DNA from: Homalodisca vitripennis
Lineage: Eukaryota; Arthropoda; Insecta; Hemiptera; Cicadellidae
DNA: 64,000 nucleotides
Direction: 5' to 3'
Assembly (NCBI RefSeq): GCF_021130785.1
Contig: NC_060207.1
Location: 124,001 to 188,000 of the forward strand
The notes under the pieces: model-generated
What the model was told of the DNA's origin: nothing
The model's database searches: none
What the model saw: the letters and a program-made list of their open reading frames with translations, nothing else
In this document: in pieces, positions 25,601 to 38,755 of the stretch
How the letters are laid out: each line of letters starts with the position of its first letter
Position numbering within the stretch: the first letter of the stretch is position 1
Made by a program: the position numbers and the translations under genes

Positions 25601-28060
25601 TCTGGTAAAATAACTAATCCTTTGACTTTATTTTTGGTACCGTTGCGTTTTGTATAGGCTCCATGAGGATAAAAATTAGTACCCCTCAACGATAACGATA
25701 GTTTTTAAAAACCTCAAGTTTTTGTTAACTATGAGGCCTCAAATTGTAAAACTTGGATGAAGATTGTTCAGTATGAGTCATAAGATTGTCTGATGGTGAT
25801 AAAGTAGACCAGGGTATTGATATGTTCTTGGGTGGGAGACAAGGAAAATGTGCCAACGGATCAAATACACAAAAAATTTTAGTAGGTACATGTCAGGAAC
25901 TACTTTAGGGAGTTACTCTTTAATTTTTAATAATTTAAGTTGGTCTTTAATTAATTATTCTAAAACGTTACGAACATTTTGTATACTGATGTGGTAGCTA
26001 GACCTATAACTCTTGTAAGACCTCTGTTATTTTCTGTGTTGTGTAGTAATTGATTTAAGTTTTGTTTTAATCCAGCAAAAAAGCAAGAAAATAATTTGAT
26101 TTATATGTACAATTATATAACAACCACGCTATATGGATAATTACTTTTTTACAGTTGGTAGCCTTATAAAACATCAGTCATTGACCATCCCCGGGAAGAA
26201 TATTATAAATTCGTGCATTAAGATTAGATGCAACTTTAATTGTATTTTTAAATAATTGTATAGCCATCAAGAAAATTTAACTTCAATATATTTATACAAA
26301 AACCAGCCCCTCCCCAAAATAAATCTTGTTATGAAATCAAACACTTTCGTTTTAACGCTAATATTATTTCGTATTTCGGAAACCACTGTGTATTCCATTC
26401 GTAGAACAGCATGACCCTAAACTCAGCACGACCACAAAAATTACCGATTTCCTTCACGGATACTGAGTAAAGATATTAAGATATCCACAACTTATTCTGT
26501 CTCAATTCTTAGGACGGATTTCACCCGACCTCCAACATGAACGTAGTCTGGAATCCTGTGATAACCATCGATAGTGGCTCTGTTATTACTGAGATACTGT
26601 AAGTTAAGGTCATAGGTTGTGGTTCGTATCAAACGTACGAGCAATGTGGTTTCTGGCATAAACATTTCACATAAACACCTAAAGTGTCGGGGCAGTATTG
26701 ATCACTACTGTCACAAACGTAAACCTAAATGTCATCAGTTGAACACTCCTTCCATTATTGAAATATAAAAACTGAAGAAAAATCAAAATGTTTTATGTTC
26801 CTTGGTAACTTTCTTCAAACTAAACCGATTTGGGTTATTAAACGTGCAGAATAAAGATTGGTTCACTGTATCATTAAACTCATTATTCCTACCGAGTATT
26901 ATTTTTATAATTCACATTTTATCAAATTAACAACCGAATTCTCATCTTAATAAATTGAAACAAGTTTGACTACATGATGCTTGAATAATTTAAAAACAAA
27001 CACTACAATTTTATAAAATTTAATTATTATTGGAGTGTTTTCTTTTAGATTATTCATGAAACCCAAGAAGAAAAAGCTTCTACAATGTACCTGAAACATA
27101 TTAAATGTTACGTTTATTTATAATACATTTCAAATTTGTATTTCAAATGCATTTATTTTATATATTAAAACAGTGTTTTTAAATCAAATCACACGCAAAC
27201 TATAGTTCCCGTGCAATCATTAAGCTATCTTGCAGTAAGGGGCGGTGGGAATATTCGTAAATACCATACAGTATCGATACCTGTCTATTAGAACCAAGAT
27301 AAAGCCAAAAGTACAACCACGGTTCAAGATATATATATAAGCAATTGAAGGCCACGCACTAGATACCTTGTACGGCCTAGAAGAGAACTTGCTTTAGAAA
27401 ATAATTGAATAACCAGGGCAGCAAGTCTTGAGAGTGAACAGTGAACAGGTCCGAATGACCGGTATTACATCCCGGGTTCGAGGCCGGACAGAGATGGTCG
27501 GCAGTAACTCTCGGCGATCTAGTCGTCACCAACCCCATCATGTCCTTGGATCTTCAGTCCATTCAGAGAGTAGCTCTATAATGTGAGGAACAGGTTCCGG
27601 TTCATTTTTCGAACATCGTAAAGCGTGATGAGGTGCAGATAGAGGGGTCGAGTAGTCTTCGGTAGTAGCGCTGTTAATCAGGCATATCGGGGCTATAAAG
27701 CAACCGAGGGGGAATGCCTTAATTGGGCCTCACATTCCGGTCCTCGGCAGCCGGGCTGGCTGAAAAATTGGGCGATATCGGAGAAAACAGATAGCGTCAA
27801 GATTCGCTCCGAGAGGCTGCCGTGTACCCCGTACTCCGGGGAGAGGTCAACTATAAATTGTAAAATACACCTAAAGACCTCGTCTGGGCTACACGTCTGT
27901 CTCTACTGTGGCTCCATTACGAACCACGAACGAAAACCACAACCATAGGAAGTGATAATGTGTGCTCTGAGCTTTGTACCAGTTGACGATGCACTAGAGG
28001 TGTGATTTATTTGCGAATCAAACCCCCGAAAGTTTCACAAGTGCAGTAGATTACTTTGAG
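25601..28060. other. Gene-free DNA with a GC-rich segment
   Basis: No supported gene. At 27430-27850 GC content rises, and the word GGGTTCGAGGCCGG near 27475 resembles a pol III B box (GTTCGAGGC). This hints at a tRNA-derived SINE, but no A box or tRNA fold could be convincingly drawn. Confidence 0.45.
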
Positions 28061-28381
28061 GTGACGTATATAAGAGGTCGCGCAACCAGAGGAAGGAGGC
28101 GAGCTGTACCGGTTCGCTATGCACCTTCTTTGTGGAACCATTATACCTCAGTTCTGGAAGGGAAATCAGGAACTAATAATGCCTCTGAAGGTTGGCACAA
28201 CAGGCTTCAGTTGCTGTCGCGAAAGAAACATCCAAGTCTCTATGCTTTCGTAGTTGAAGTACAACGAGAACAAAGAGATACTGAAACAATGCTAAGCCAA
28301 ATCGCCTTGGGGCAGCGTATACAAAGAATGCCAAGTAGCCATTGCCAGAAGATGGCACTGTATTTGAATATAAAAAAATGA
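28061..28381 (+). pseudogene. MULE-type transposase, C-terminal fragment
   Basis: A 106-residue open frame has the order seen at the C-terminus of insect Mutator-like (MULE, often FLYWCH-linked) transposases: YIRGRATRGRRR, then LWNHY, then TNNASEGWHNRLQ, then HPSLYAFV and a glutamate-rich helix. The TNN..EGWH..L motif is the most diagnostic. The catalytic core upstream is absent (upstream sequence to about 27870 has no matching frame), so this is a decayed fragment. The assignment rests on motif memory and would need a profile search to confirm. Confidence 0.65.
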
Positions 28382-29199
28382 TCCATTCTGTTATTTCTGT
28401 CTCCAAAGGGACTCCAAGTCATGAGCAGAAATTCTAATTTGTTTCAAAATAATGTAAGTGTATGTATGTAATTTATACAGTTTTAGGGAGATGTTAATCC
28501 AAAAATTTAAATTTTTCCTGTATGTTTTGGAGAGAAACAAATTAAGCCTGTAGGTTTGTTTAAGCTATTTAGATATTAAACATTTAAAAAAAATGCATTT
28601 CAAATTTATAAATAATTACGGGAATTGATGAGCACCATTTTTTAAGCTTCAAAATAAATTCAACGATCATAAAAGAAAAGAACAATAATTGATAAGTAAA
28701 CAGCTGTTTGTCGCTTTCGAGTTACAAGTTATGTATTATTAAACTGAGAATGCAGTCTAACAAGTTTGTAAGTGTTTTAGTTTGGTTTGTCAAGCTGTTG
28801 TGGGGTTGTACACTGACACGTTTAGAAACAAAAGAACAGGCGTAAAATAATTGTAAATGTTAGAACAGTAAAAATAAAGAGTTCATTGAAAATCAACGAA
28901 ACGTGTGTAATCAACTTTAATGAAAAAGTGCATTGCAGCGCAGTGAAATTATAATATTTTAATATATCTCTAGTGCTATAGGATTTTCAAAAATACAGAA
29001 GAAATGTATGACAAAGGTCTTGTCTGGGATAGTTTACACAATTCAAACTACATTAATTAGTTATTTATGTTACCCTGCGCCCTGCGGTTCAAAAAGTTGG
29101 TCTTAAAGACCTACTTAAAATTTTGTGAAACTATGGATTATTACACTACTACTACAGTCCTGGGAGAAATTCTGAATAAATATAAATAAAATTGGCCTC
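28382..29199. other. Gene-free AT-rich DNA
   Basis: Nothing recognised. Confidence 0.5.
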
Positions 29200-29640
29200 A
29201 ATTTATGGTACTAGTTGGTCGTAGTTACTTTACGTGACTGTGACTGGTACAAGTAATGAGTCACTTTTATTGGAGCGCTAACCCCTTTTCTGTGCGTAAA
29301 CCACCACGATAAATTTTTTCAAAGTCTGAAGAGACAACTGTAACGCGGTGCACAGTCTCCGCTTTTATTATACCAGTTAGTCGTAGTCACATATAACAGG
29401 CAATGAGTCACTTATTGGAGAGTTAACCCTTTTCTCTGCGTAAACCACCACGATAAATATATTCAAAGTCTGAAGAGACAACTGTAACGCGGTGCACAGT
29501 CTCCGCTTTTATTATAACAGTTAGTCGTAGTCACATATAACAGGCAATGAGTCACTTATTGGAGAGTTAACCCTTTTCTCTGCGTAAACCACCACGATAA
29601 ATATATTCAAAGTCTGAAGAGACAACTGCAACGCCACGGA
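29200..29640. repeat. 144-bp tandem repeat, about 3 copies
   Basis: The word GAGACAACTG recurs at 29331, 29475 and 29619 (period 144). The first copy is more diverged than the other two, which are almost identical. Confidence 0.9.
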
Positions 29641-32600
29641 CAGTCTCTTTCATGCGCGCCTACCCTCGCCCTTCGCCGGTTTACCTAACACGCTTTGTAT
29701 ACATCTGAGAGCGAGTGCGGTGTGCACATGAATAATGCCGGGTATGCAGGCCCTCTTGACACGTCGTAGCCGCGCTCGCTCGCTCCGCTCTGCCCCGCTT
29801 AGCTCGTGGGAACCCACCCTTGCAAAGCTCCCCGCGTCTTGGGCACGCTCCCCATCCAATTAGACAAACCACCGTGCGCAAAGGGTTCGCCCACTTCACC
29901 GGCTCCTTGACTCCAAAGCGCTTCCAGAACCACCGGCTGTGTTAAATGTCAGCTTTCAACCCGGTCGAGAGTCCTCCTACCGGGTTTTCTTCCCTTTTCT
30001 ATTTTCCCTGAAGCGTGAAACTGGTTTTAATGTGACCCTCGGCTCTCTCGGGATTTAAATGCAAGATTGTCTTGAAATTTTATGTAATTGAGTCACATCC
30101 ATACCGTCTCAGAGTCGGTAATGCTTGGTCATATTATTTTAACTCTTAAGTGAGCATAATAAAAATGCTTAACAAAATGGAATTGTTAGGTGTTTTCCTC
30201 CGTACACTGTTTCTATAATTAATAATGTAAGCTATTACGTAATTATTATATAAGTAGGTCTTTCTGAGTCGGTGCCATTTAAAATTGTTTAAACTGAACG
30301 TCATTAAGGAACCCCTTGGTTTGAGGGCCACACTGTTACCTCTTACTATGTCATCAAGGAATACAGCCATTTTGATTTCGTTGGCAGTTATTTTTGTACA
30401 CTCGAGTTTTAAATTTTTCGTTACTCCTCTGATGATTCCTATTTAGTCCATTACTTAATTCTCATCTGGAAAGTAGAGTCCTGAGCTTGGTATTTTAACT
30501 CGAATACTTCACTTAAGGTAAATAATTCGGTCGAACTTGGTTAAACAGTTCTATTGTTAAGAGATTATTTATTTTACGCTATGAAAAGTCCATTTGTTAT
30601 GTTATAACGAAATGAGTAATAAAATTAAACTGAACTTAAATTGAAAGGCAATAATGGTGACAGTATTCTATTGTTGAGTATACACCTGAGTGTTGGTGCA
30701 GAATGGGGCAAGAACGTAGCCAGGAAAAAGGTTTAGGGGGGGGGGGGGTCTAGACAACTGATACTTTCCCGTAGCGGGCAGAGTAAGACCCCATCTTGTT
30801 CCTTAAAATGTTCTTGACCCGTTTCTTTTTTGAGAGCGATCTTTCAGTACTACATGTCAGTAATACGGAATTATTTAAATAATAATAATCGTTTACAAAA
30901 ATTAAATAAAGTTAGTTAAAAAGTCCGGCCCGCTTGGACTCCCTCACTGGCTACATCCTCGGAATGGGAAGAGAGCACATATGAAGGACGTCTGCTTGCT
31001 GAATGAGCGAAATTTGAAGCTGCAATGGAAAAATATCTTCTATTTTATTTCTTGATAGAAATCAATTTTATTCAGATATTATCAATTAAATATAGCTTTA
31101 AAATCCATTACTGGTATACAGACATTGAAAGATGAGATTTCCAGTCTCATAATTAACCTTTTATCAACTCCTTTGCTGTTAGGAATTATCCTAGTCTCTA
31201 GACAATTTGTATAATCTGGTGAAGGTGATAATGTTTGGGGACGTGTTCGTTTTTAACACTTTAAATGTAAATGAATATATGATATTTTAATATTCAGTGT
31301 GCTGTTTCAACACTAACAATTTAGATACGAAAAGATTACTAATGGCAATCTCAACCATTTTATTTTTTTCTATGAGAAATGTGTCTCCTACAACTGCATC
31401 TTAGGAATAGAGTTCTCCAGGGATCATGATCGAATAGTACGAAAGGAGGTAGTGGGGAAACATGACAGTGTTTCACACCAAGTGTAGTTGTAGCCGGAGA
31501 GTTTGGCTCCTGCCTGATATTTTTAGGTTAATATTGAAAACATCGAGTTCATTTGATGATTTCTCTTTTAGTTTACTGACGATTTCGACTATCAAAGATT
31601 GTCTAAAGGCTTGTCCATGTAATCGTAATCGTAGAAATTACTTATATGGCTGTGTTTGTTGTGCGATATAAGCAGTTTGTTTATTCATACTGTATGATAG
31701 GTAGGTAAAATAACCGATTTTTACAAATGAATTAAAGTATGGTTGAAATAAGCCAAAGCAGTAGTAGCGAAGAAGCTTTGAGGTTGCATAAAAGATTTCA
31801 AGTGTACTACGCATTTCACTTTCGAGATGTCCGCGGACAGGAAACAGCAAAAGACACGTAACATCCAAACACGCTAAAAAATATATTTGTGTTCCATTTA
31901 ACACTAAATAACAAAACTACAGAAAAGATTTCAAAATTTTAAACTGTTCAATTAGTTACAGAAATACATTAAACATAAAATTCTAAAATTTATTTTAGTT
32001 TATAGAACTAAATTACCTCACAACCAAAATGACTATTAACAATTAATAATCATAGAAAAGATCTGAAGTGCAAGTTAACTTGCAGAGACAGTATTGACCA
32101 TTTTGGGTGAAATTTTACAAGAAAAGATTAACTTGCAGGAACACCAATAACTTGTCTACAGTCAAATCAAATGTAGCAGAAAATTTATTGTAAACTTACC
32201 TTAAACACAACAATATGCGAATAATTGTAGAAATGATAATATCTAAAAGAAAGGGAATAATAAACAAAACTAGAAATACACATGCATTTGTATTATAAAT
32301 AGACATAAAGTCAAATCTAAAAAAAAATATAATCCTAGTTTTTAAAACATTAAAACAATAAATATACTAAAATACAAATGTTACATATCCTTCGTTTGGT
32401 ATTAAATTTACATTTTTTTTAAAGAATTTCTATAGTTGCAATTTGTACACAGTAAAATATATGGCAAAAACTTACATAAAACATTTACTTTCTGGTTACT
32501 TTTCATAAACATCTGTGTACACTTCACTTTGATTTTTTTCATGTCATTTAATTGTAGGAAGAATGAAATTAATACAATAATGTTCTAAATATTGATCGAC

Positions 32601-33679
32601 TTTTATAAGGAGACCTTCGTTTTTCACGAAAAAAAAACCAAAATATCAAATAATAGTTTCTTAAGCGCTTTATCATATAAACAAGCTATCTTCTATTTTG
32701 TTTGAGTTATATATATTGTTTGTTTGTAGACAATACATTAAACAGTTGTCTCTGCCGGAAGTTAGGTCAAAGCTAGCCGCCCGAGTATTCCGTTCCAATT
32801 AAAATGGGATGTTAGGTGATCTAACGGGGAGATGATCTGATGCTGCCCCGCTCCCTTCCCATCGCTCCTTCGCTCCCAATTAGTCGATTGTTCAGCTTCA
32901 GCTCAGAATCGACCTTTGTGCCCCGTTTCCATAAATATTTACCTCCTCTTTATATTTAACTCGGTTAGCTATCTGTTGAATCGCCGAAATTCCAGCAGCT
33001 CATTTGAATATCTTATTTGGATAAGGGGCTAAAGCTCATTATGTGAATGCCAGACTGTGTTCTAAAAGCAGTTATAATTCACGATTATAAGACCGGATGA
33101 TAATATTAGAGCTAAGTTGGAATTTACAAGCTTCCATTCATTAAATCTCCACTAAATGATCCTTATAAGAGCGAAAGTTTTTCTTGAGCATCGTAAAATC
33201 AATTGAACTTGGTAGCACTCGACAGATGATCAGACTGAATTGAAATTGAGCGAGGTTTTATTGAGAAGAAAATCTTGTGAGCGTCTTCCAATATATTATT
33301 TCTCAGATAAACCGTTAAATATTCCAATTATTTATATTATTTTATTGTACTATAATGCATTAATGAACTCACCACCTACTTGTTTGGAAGTAATTAATTA
33401 ATCATCTAAGTAAATACTTAGATAAGAAAGTGTTTAAATTGCTTAATTGTTTAGTTCAATTTATAGTAGTGTTAAAAGTACGTTTATCTTAAAAAGGGAA
33501 AATTAAAGTTTCGTTTAGGAAAATATACTAATTAGTTCAAGTATTCAACCTCATAAATAAATTATAATTTTCTTTGCTACGTTTAACATATATTTTATGG
33601 TTATAAAGTTTATATCAAATATCATAATTATGAAGGAGACATGAGTTATTTTGACATCTCCCATCATTCAGTAATACAA
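29641..33679. other. Gene-free DNA
   Basis: No supported gene. GC-rich stretches at about 29640-29960 and 32750-32960 each contain a CCAATTAG word. A 13-base G run lies near 30737-30749. Frames at 31462, 31638 and elsewhere carry no motif. Confidence 0.5.
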
Positions 33680-34085
33680 ACAATATAGTAACATTACGAT
33701 TCAAGTGGAATCTGATTTCTTCTTCAGGAGAATAACTAACCTAACACATAACTACAATCAAGTAGGCCTATGTATAACACAATATAGTAACATTACGTTT
33801 CAAGTGGAATCTGATTTCTTCTTCAGGAGAATAACTAACCTAACACATAACTACAATCAAGTAGGCCTATGTATAACACAATATAGTAACATTACGATTC
33901 AAATGGAATCTGATTTCTTCTTCAGGAGAATAACTAACCTAACACATAACTACAATCAAGTAGGCCTATGTATAACACAATATAGTAACATTACGATTCA
34001 AATGGAATCTGATTTCTTCTTCAGGAGAATAACTAACCTAACACATAACTACAATCAAGTAGGCCTATGTATAACACAATGTAAA
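33680..34085. repeat. 99-bp tandem repeat, about 4 copies
   Basis: The word TCTGATTTCTTCTTCAGG recurs with period 99 from 33711 and the copies are almost identical. The 130-residue plus-strand frame (33705-34097) exists because 99 is divisible by 3. The unit matches the start of the dispersed repeat at 17.05 and 35.67 kb. Confidence 0.92.
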
Positions 34086-34275
34086 TCTACCTTTTAACAC
34101 TTTTTTTGTAAACTTTTATTTTTGTAAGCAATTGGTTTTAACTATTTATTTTCATAACTTAACCTTAGTACCTGAAGATGAAATCACAGATTTCGAAATG
34201 TACATTGTAACAAAAATAAAAGTTTACAAAAAAAGTGTTAAAAGTTTGATTTATATTGTGTTATACATATTTATA
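34060..34275. repeat. Fold-back inverted repeat next to the 99-bp array
   Basis: About 60 bp at 34065-34130 (ATGTATAACACAAT ... AACACTTTTTTTGTAAACTT) recurs inverted at about 34208-34270, with about 80 bp between the arms. This looks like a MITE-like or hairpin end attached to the last unit of the 99-bp array. Confidence 0.8.
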
Positions 34276-37200
34276 AAACACTTTTCAAGGCTACATCTCT
34301 AACATGCAATCAAGTTTAAAATAAACAAATAAAACTCATTACTTTACTTTAGTTTTAATAATTAATGTTTTATTTTTTAAGTGCATGCTTTAGTGTTAGT
34401 GTGCATGGTGCATGGTGCATGAAGTAGGTACACGACATGGCTGTTGTGGTTCCTGACTTTAGCGTGTCATGAGTTATTTTTTTAACGTAGAACTTAAAAC
34501 AATGTATTTAAATTAATTGCATGATTTTATGATAGTTAAAAGCGTAATTAAATGCAAACAATAAATTTCCTAAAGGTTCGTAATAGTGAATAATCCGTAC
34601 TTATTTAAGTAAAACACAAAGTATAATACAAATAATAAAATAAAATTTAAAAATGTGGAATGTAATCCACAAATGTGGCGGCAATAAACAACTGTTATGG
34701 ATTAATTTGAAACTAAATATTTCTACACTTGAACTACTTTGTATTTTATATGTTTTCAATTCATAGTGCAAAGTGTTTTTGTCCTGTTCTTTCCTTTAAT
34801 TTATTCAGGTTAATTGGTAAGGTTGATTCATGTGTGTATTTGATGTTACATAAGCAAAGAAATGAACAGTATATGTATTAATTATATCGGTTCAAATGAA
34901 AAACAATCAAAACATTTCAAAACTCCAAAATTAGATTAATGTCCGCAGCTAGTCTAACCGGAGGATATGCTAGCGAATGTTTTGCATAACAGAAGAGTTT
35001 CTATATCTCTCTAAGCAGATGAGTTCTCAGTTAGGTTTACACGGACAGTACATCATCCAGTTGAGACCTGGGCCCGGGGATGGGTACGAGCGCTCGTCCG
35101 ATATGATATACAGCCATGAGAAAATCCCTCAATAAATTATAATATCAGAAAAAAATATGTGTTTTGTTTCTAGTTCCGAGATAGAAATGAATGAGCGTGA
35201 GGCCGAGGCTGCCCGTGGGACTGGGAGAGAGAGCGTGGTGGTGAGCCATTCATCACTCCAGGTGCTACACCTGTACAGAGATCCTGACACCTTGTTGGTT
35301 AACATTTGATTAACGGCTGCATTTCGGCGATTACACGAGTATTAGCGGGTGGGTGGCGGGGGGTAGCCGCGGGGAGTCCGCCCTGGGCGCCAGAACCACA
35401 CCGCTTGCCTCAGCCTCGGTCATACTTTATTCTGATTGACACTTTTACCAAAATTGTTTACATCTCAAATGCGTACATTTCATGGTATAAGTCGTGTTTT
35501 ATATAACCATAACATTAAGGTCTTGTGTTTGGTCCATCCTTCTTTATATTTGTAAGGAGGAACCTTTCCACTTTTAGACTGTCTCTCCGTCCTCATGGTC
35601 CACCGATCCTTACAAGAATAAAAAGGATATTCGGTACAGTAGAAGCTCGATTTTACCGATTTAAAGTGCAACGGTTGCAATCTGATCTCTTCCTCAGGTG
35701 AATAACTACAACACAGAACTACAATTTAGGTGAAAATAAACGAATCATAGTCAACCAGAGCTTTGTGACACGCAGCATCAGGATCAAAACATATGAGTTG
35801 TGTCAACTCCTCATTATTGAATTCAAACTAAAGAATGCAGGTTACAATATTCTTACACTGAACGACGAGCTGGCATTGTGTGTCTGTCAAACATATTTAT
35901 TTCTCATTGCAATATAATTCCAGGTATAACATTTAAAGTATATTATAAAATTAATTTGACAGAATATTTCATTTTTGAAAACGTTGGCGTTTTGTTTATA
36001 TATTGTATATTTCATAAGGTACATCCCAGTTGAAATCTTTTTCAAAAATAACACAATACCTCATTTAAAAATAATTTACATGTATTAGATAGTTGAACTT
36101 TAATTTCTTTACAAATCAAGCAATCAGTGGCGTCACAATAATTAGGAAGGTTAATTTTTGTGTATAGCAATCTTTAAATTTAACGGGAATCATGATATTA
36201 TACCAGTTTTGTAAATCTACGCCTTGAGACCCTATAATTGACGCTTCAAAAGTAATATCTGTTTCGATAGTTGTTGAAGGTATAACACAGCTAATTATAT
36301 ATTACACATAAGCATAAGCATGTGTAAAATGTTAGAATTTAAGACTCCTAAAAGTTTATTTTACTGAATATGTTTATATTTTTACCAAACAGACTTTTTA
36401 AAACAACAGAAGCCGTTACAATTAGTCGTTTTCCTAAATTAGGTCTTGTGTTTTTAGATTAATGTCTAGTATTTTTTATTTTTTACCATATTTTTCTATG
36501 GTATTAAGTTGGTATAACTGTCTCTGGATTTTTTACTTTGGAAATTAATCGAATGTGTTATGTGCTCGTACGTCTTGAATGTTTTAATGCAAAAGGAGAT
36601 TACTGTAATTATTTCGAAAGAAAATTAAATAAATTAAGGTAGATGACTAAAAGATAGTTAGTAACGACTTGTCACTGGCCCAACAGAGGACGGGCGAGAG
36701 ATGCTTACATTGGACAACACCAACAGATGACGGACGGGCTCTGTCTCTGTCTCTCGCAACACAAGGTGAGCCAGATGTATTGTCTCTGCTCGTCCAATTA
36801 GACCGCTCTATCTGCTGTCCTGAAAATATCGCAATCTCTGCTTTCCTTGTTAGGGGTCAATATAGACATGTAATCCCAGTAGAGATTCGAAGATAAATAT
36901 TTTTCTTCCATGAATCCATTTTTATAAATCACTATTGTTATAGTAAAATATTTTAAATTTAAGTTATCACTATCTATCACGTTATTTCATAACCGATTCT
37001 TAAAATCACAAACAAAACAAATTTTAGTGTTGGCAAAATTTTTTAAATACTTTTTAACAAAACCTATTGATTTAACCGTACTGATTATTATGCTTATTTA
37101 ATCATTTAATCTATAACATTCTTAGAAAATTGAGAACCAATACAAATGAAGAAGAAGACGTGGCAATGTTAAAATACTAGACAATTTAAAAATAAATATT

Positions 37201-37954
37201 TATTTAAAAACTATAATTATTTTTAAATTTTATTTAATCCCTTAAAGACTCAACAATACCTTTAGTTTATACAATATTTTATCCAGTTGAGTTACTTTTA
37301 GGTGAAATATTTGTATTAGGTAAAAAAAAACTAGAGAATATTTATGGGACATTTGTCAACAGCATATTAAAAAACGTAACTTTTTTGTAACTTACATTAA
37401 AAAGTTCTTCATGAAATGATTTTCTGTCAGAGAACACTATTGATTTTAAAAAATTTATATTATAAGAAACATGAACGTTAAATGTTAATGATAAAAGCAA
37501 GTATTACCAATAGTCGACTTCGCTGACGCGTAAACAACATTATTTATGAGCTATTAAACAGTATGATTTGTGATCACAAAATGAAAATGTACTAAAACAG
37601 GAGAATGTAGAGCCTGGCAGGTCGAGATCGTACAGGAGCGAGAGAGTCAAGGTAGTCGAGTCGGCTAGTAGCAAGAGAGCGTTACAAGAACTTGCTCCCA
37701 TGTCTCATTAAGGAGGTAGTCGCCTAAACACTGTACCACCTCCATCTGTACGGCACGCTCGCCGCATTTTTTTCAACTACTTACGAATTGTTTAAGGGAA
37801 GAGTGGTAGGAGACGGCTCAAGGGGAAGCCGCAGGAGAAATAATGAGATATCGAACCGAATAGAAGAAAAAGTATAAACTTGTTTTGAAGAGATTCGACC
37901 ACTAATTAGAAGATCAGTCGTTAGCCATAAGTGGGCATCAGAGCATTGCTTGGT
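34276..37954. other. Gene-free DNA with dispersed repeat copies
   Basis: No supported gene. About 34380-34470 carries an inverted stretch of the dispersed repeat seen at 17.1 kb. GC-rich patches lie at about 35050-35420 and 36660-36800; the latter has a CCAATTAGACC word. Confidence 0.5.
35665..35840 (+). repeat. Dispersed repeat, copy 2
   Basis: Contains CAATCTGATCTCTTCCTCAG, AATAACTACAACACAGAACT, AAATAAACGAATCATAG and a TTTGTGACACGC word. These appear in the same order as at 17045-17345. Confidence 0.6.
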
Positions 37955-38345
37955 TTAGTCTGTGAGAGTGGTCGATCAGGAGTGCATCGTGTGGTCCCTG
38001 CGGTGTGTGTCCTGGTGGCTCGGTGGAGCGTCGCGACGCGTAGTGACGTCACCGGGCGTCTCGTGGCGGCCTGACGAACCGCAGCGCTGAGTTCCGATAA
38101 GTGGACTGGGTCGTGTAGTCTTTGCGGTGTGTGAGTTCTGGAGGCTCGGTGGAGCGTCGCGACGCGTAGTGACGTCAGCAGCCGGCTCGTGGCGGCCTGA
38201 CGAACCGCAGCGCTGAGTTTCGATAAGGGGACTGGGTCGAGTGGTCTCTGCGGTGTGTGAGTTCTGGTAGCTTGGTGGAGCGTCGCGACGCGTAGTGACG
38301 TCAGCAGACGTCTTGTGGCAGTTTCACGAGACCGGAGCTTCATAT
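37955..38345. repeat. 126-bp GC-rich tandem repeat, about 3 copies
   Basis: The word GAGCGTCGCGACGCGTAGTG occurs at 38026, 38152 and 38278 (period 126). Each copy contains the perfect 12-bp palindrome GCGTCGCGACGC and a TGACGTCA-type site. The 140-residue minus-strand frame is periodic with 42 residues, arginine/threonine-rich and without a known domain, so probably not a protein. The array is strikingly GC-rich and CpG-rich within AT-rich DNA. Confidence 0.92.
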
Positions 38346-38514
38346 GCAGCCCTGTAGTAGCATAGTGTGGTGTTTTGGTGTGTCGGTACTACAACATACG
38401 TCATTTATACTCACCGCATGTCCTGTAGTAACAGAAGGCATCCGTTAGCAGTGGTAATGTGGTAATACTGTGAAAAGCAACACAATTTTTAAGAGTGAAA
38501 TTTAAGTATACACG

Positions 38515-38556
<42 letters not shown>

Positions 38557-38755
38557 TATTTAAATATATATATAAGTATGGTTGCTAGAAATACTTTCAA
38601 TCTCAGGGATTCCAATACAGCCTTACAATTTAAAAGTATATGTGAAAAGAAACCACTAAAAAGAAAGTATAATTAATTATTCTTGGTGTTACCTGTTATT
38701 TTTTAAAGTTTATTTTGTTATATTATTATTAACATTAGCAATAGCGATCCTTGTA
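38346..38755. other. Short gene-free stretch with (TA)n
   Basis: Holds a (TA)n microsatellite at 38521-38554 and nothing else recognisable. Confidence 0.7.

Noticed and set aside
27465..27490. tRNA gene suggested by a B-box-like word
   Set aside because: No A box at the right distance and no cloverleaf could be drawn.
33705..34097. 130-residue plus-strand repeat protein
   Set aside because: It is produced by the 99-bp tandem repeat (divisible by three) that belongs to a non-coding repeat family.
37921..38343. 140-residue Arg/Thr-rich protein on the minus strand
   Set aside because: It is produced by the 126-bp tandem repeat; no start context, domain or conservation sign.
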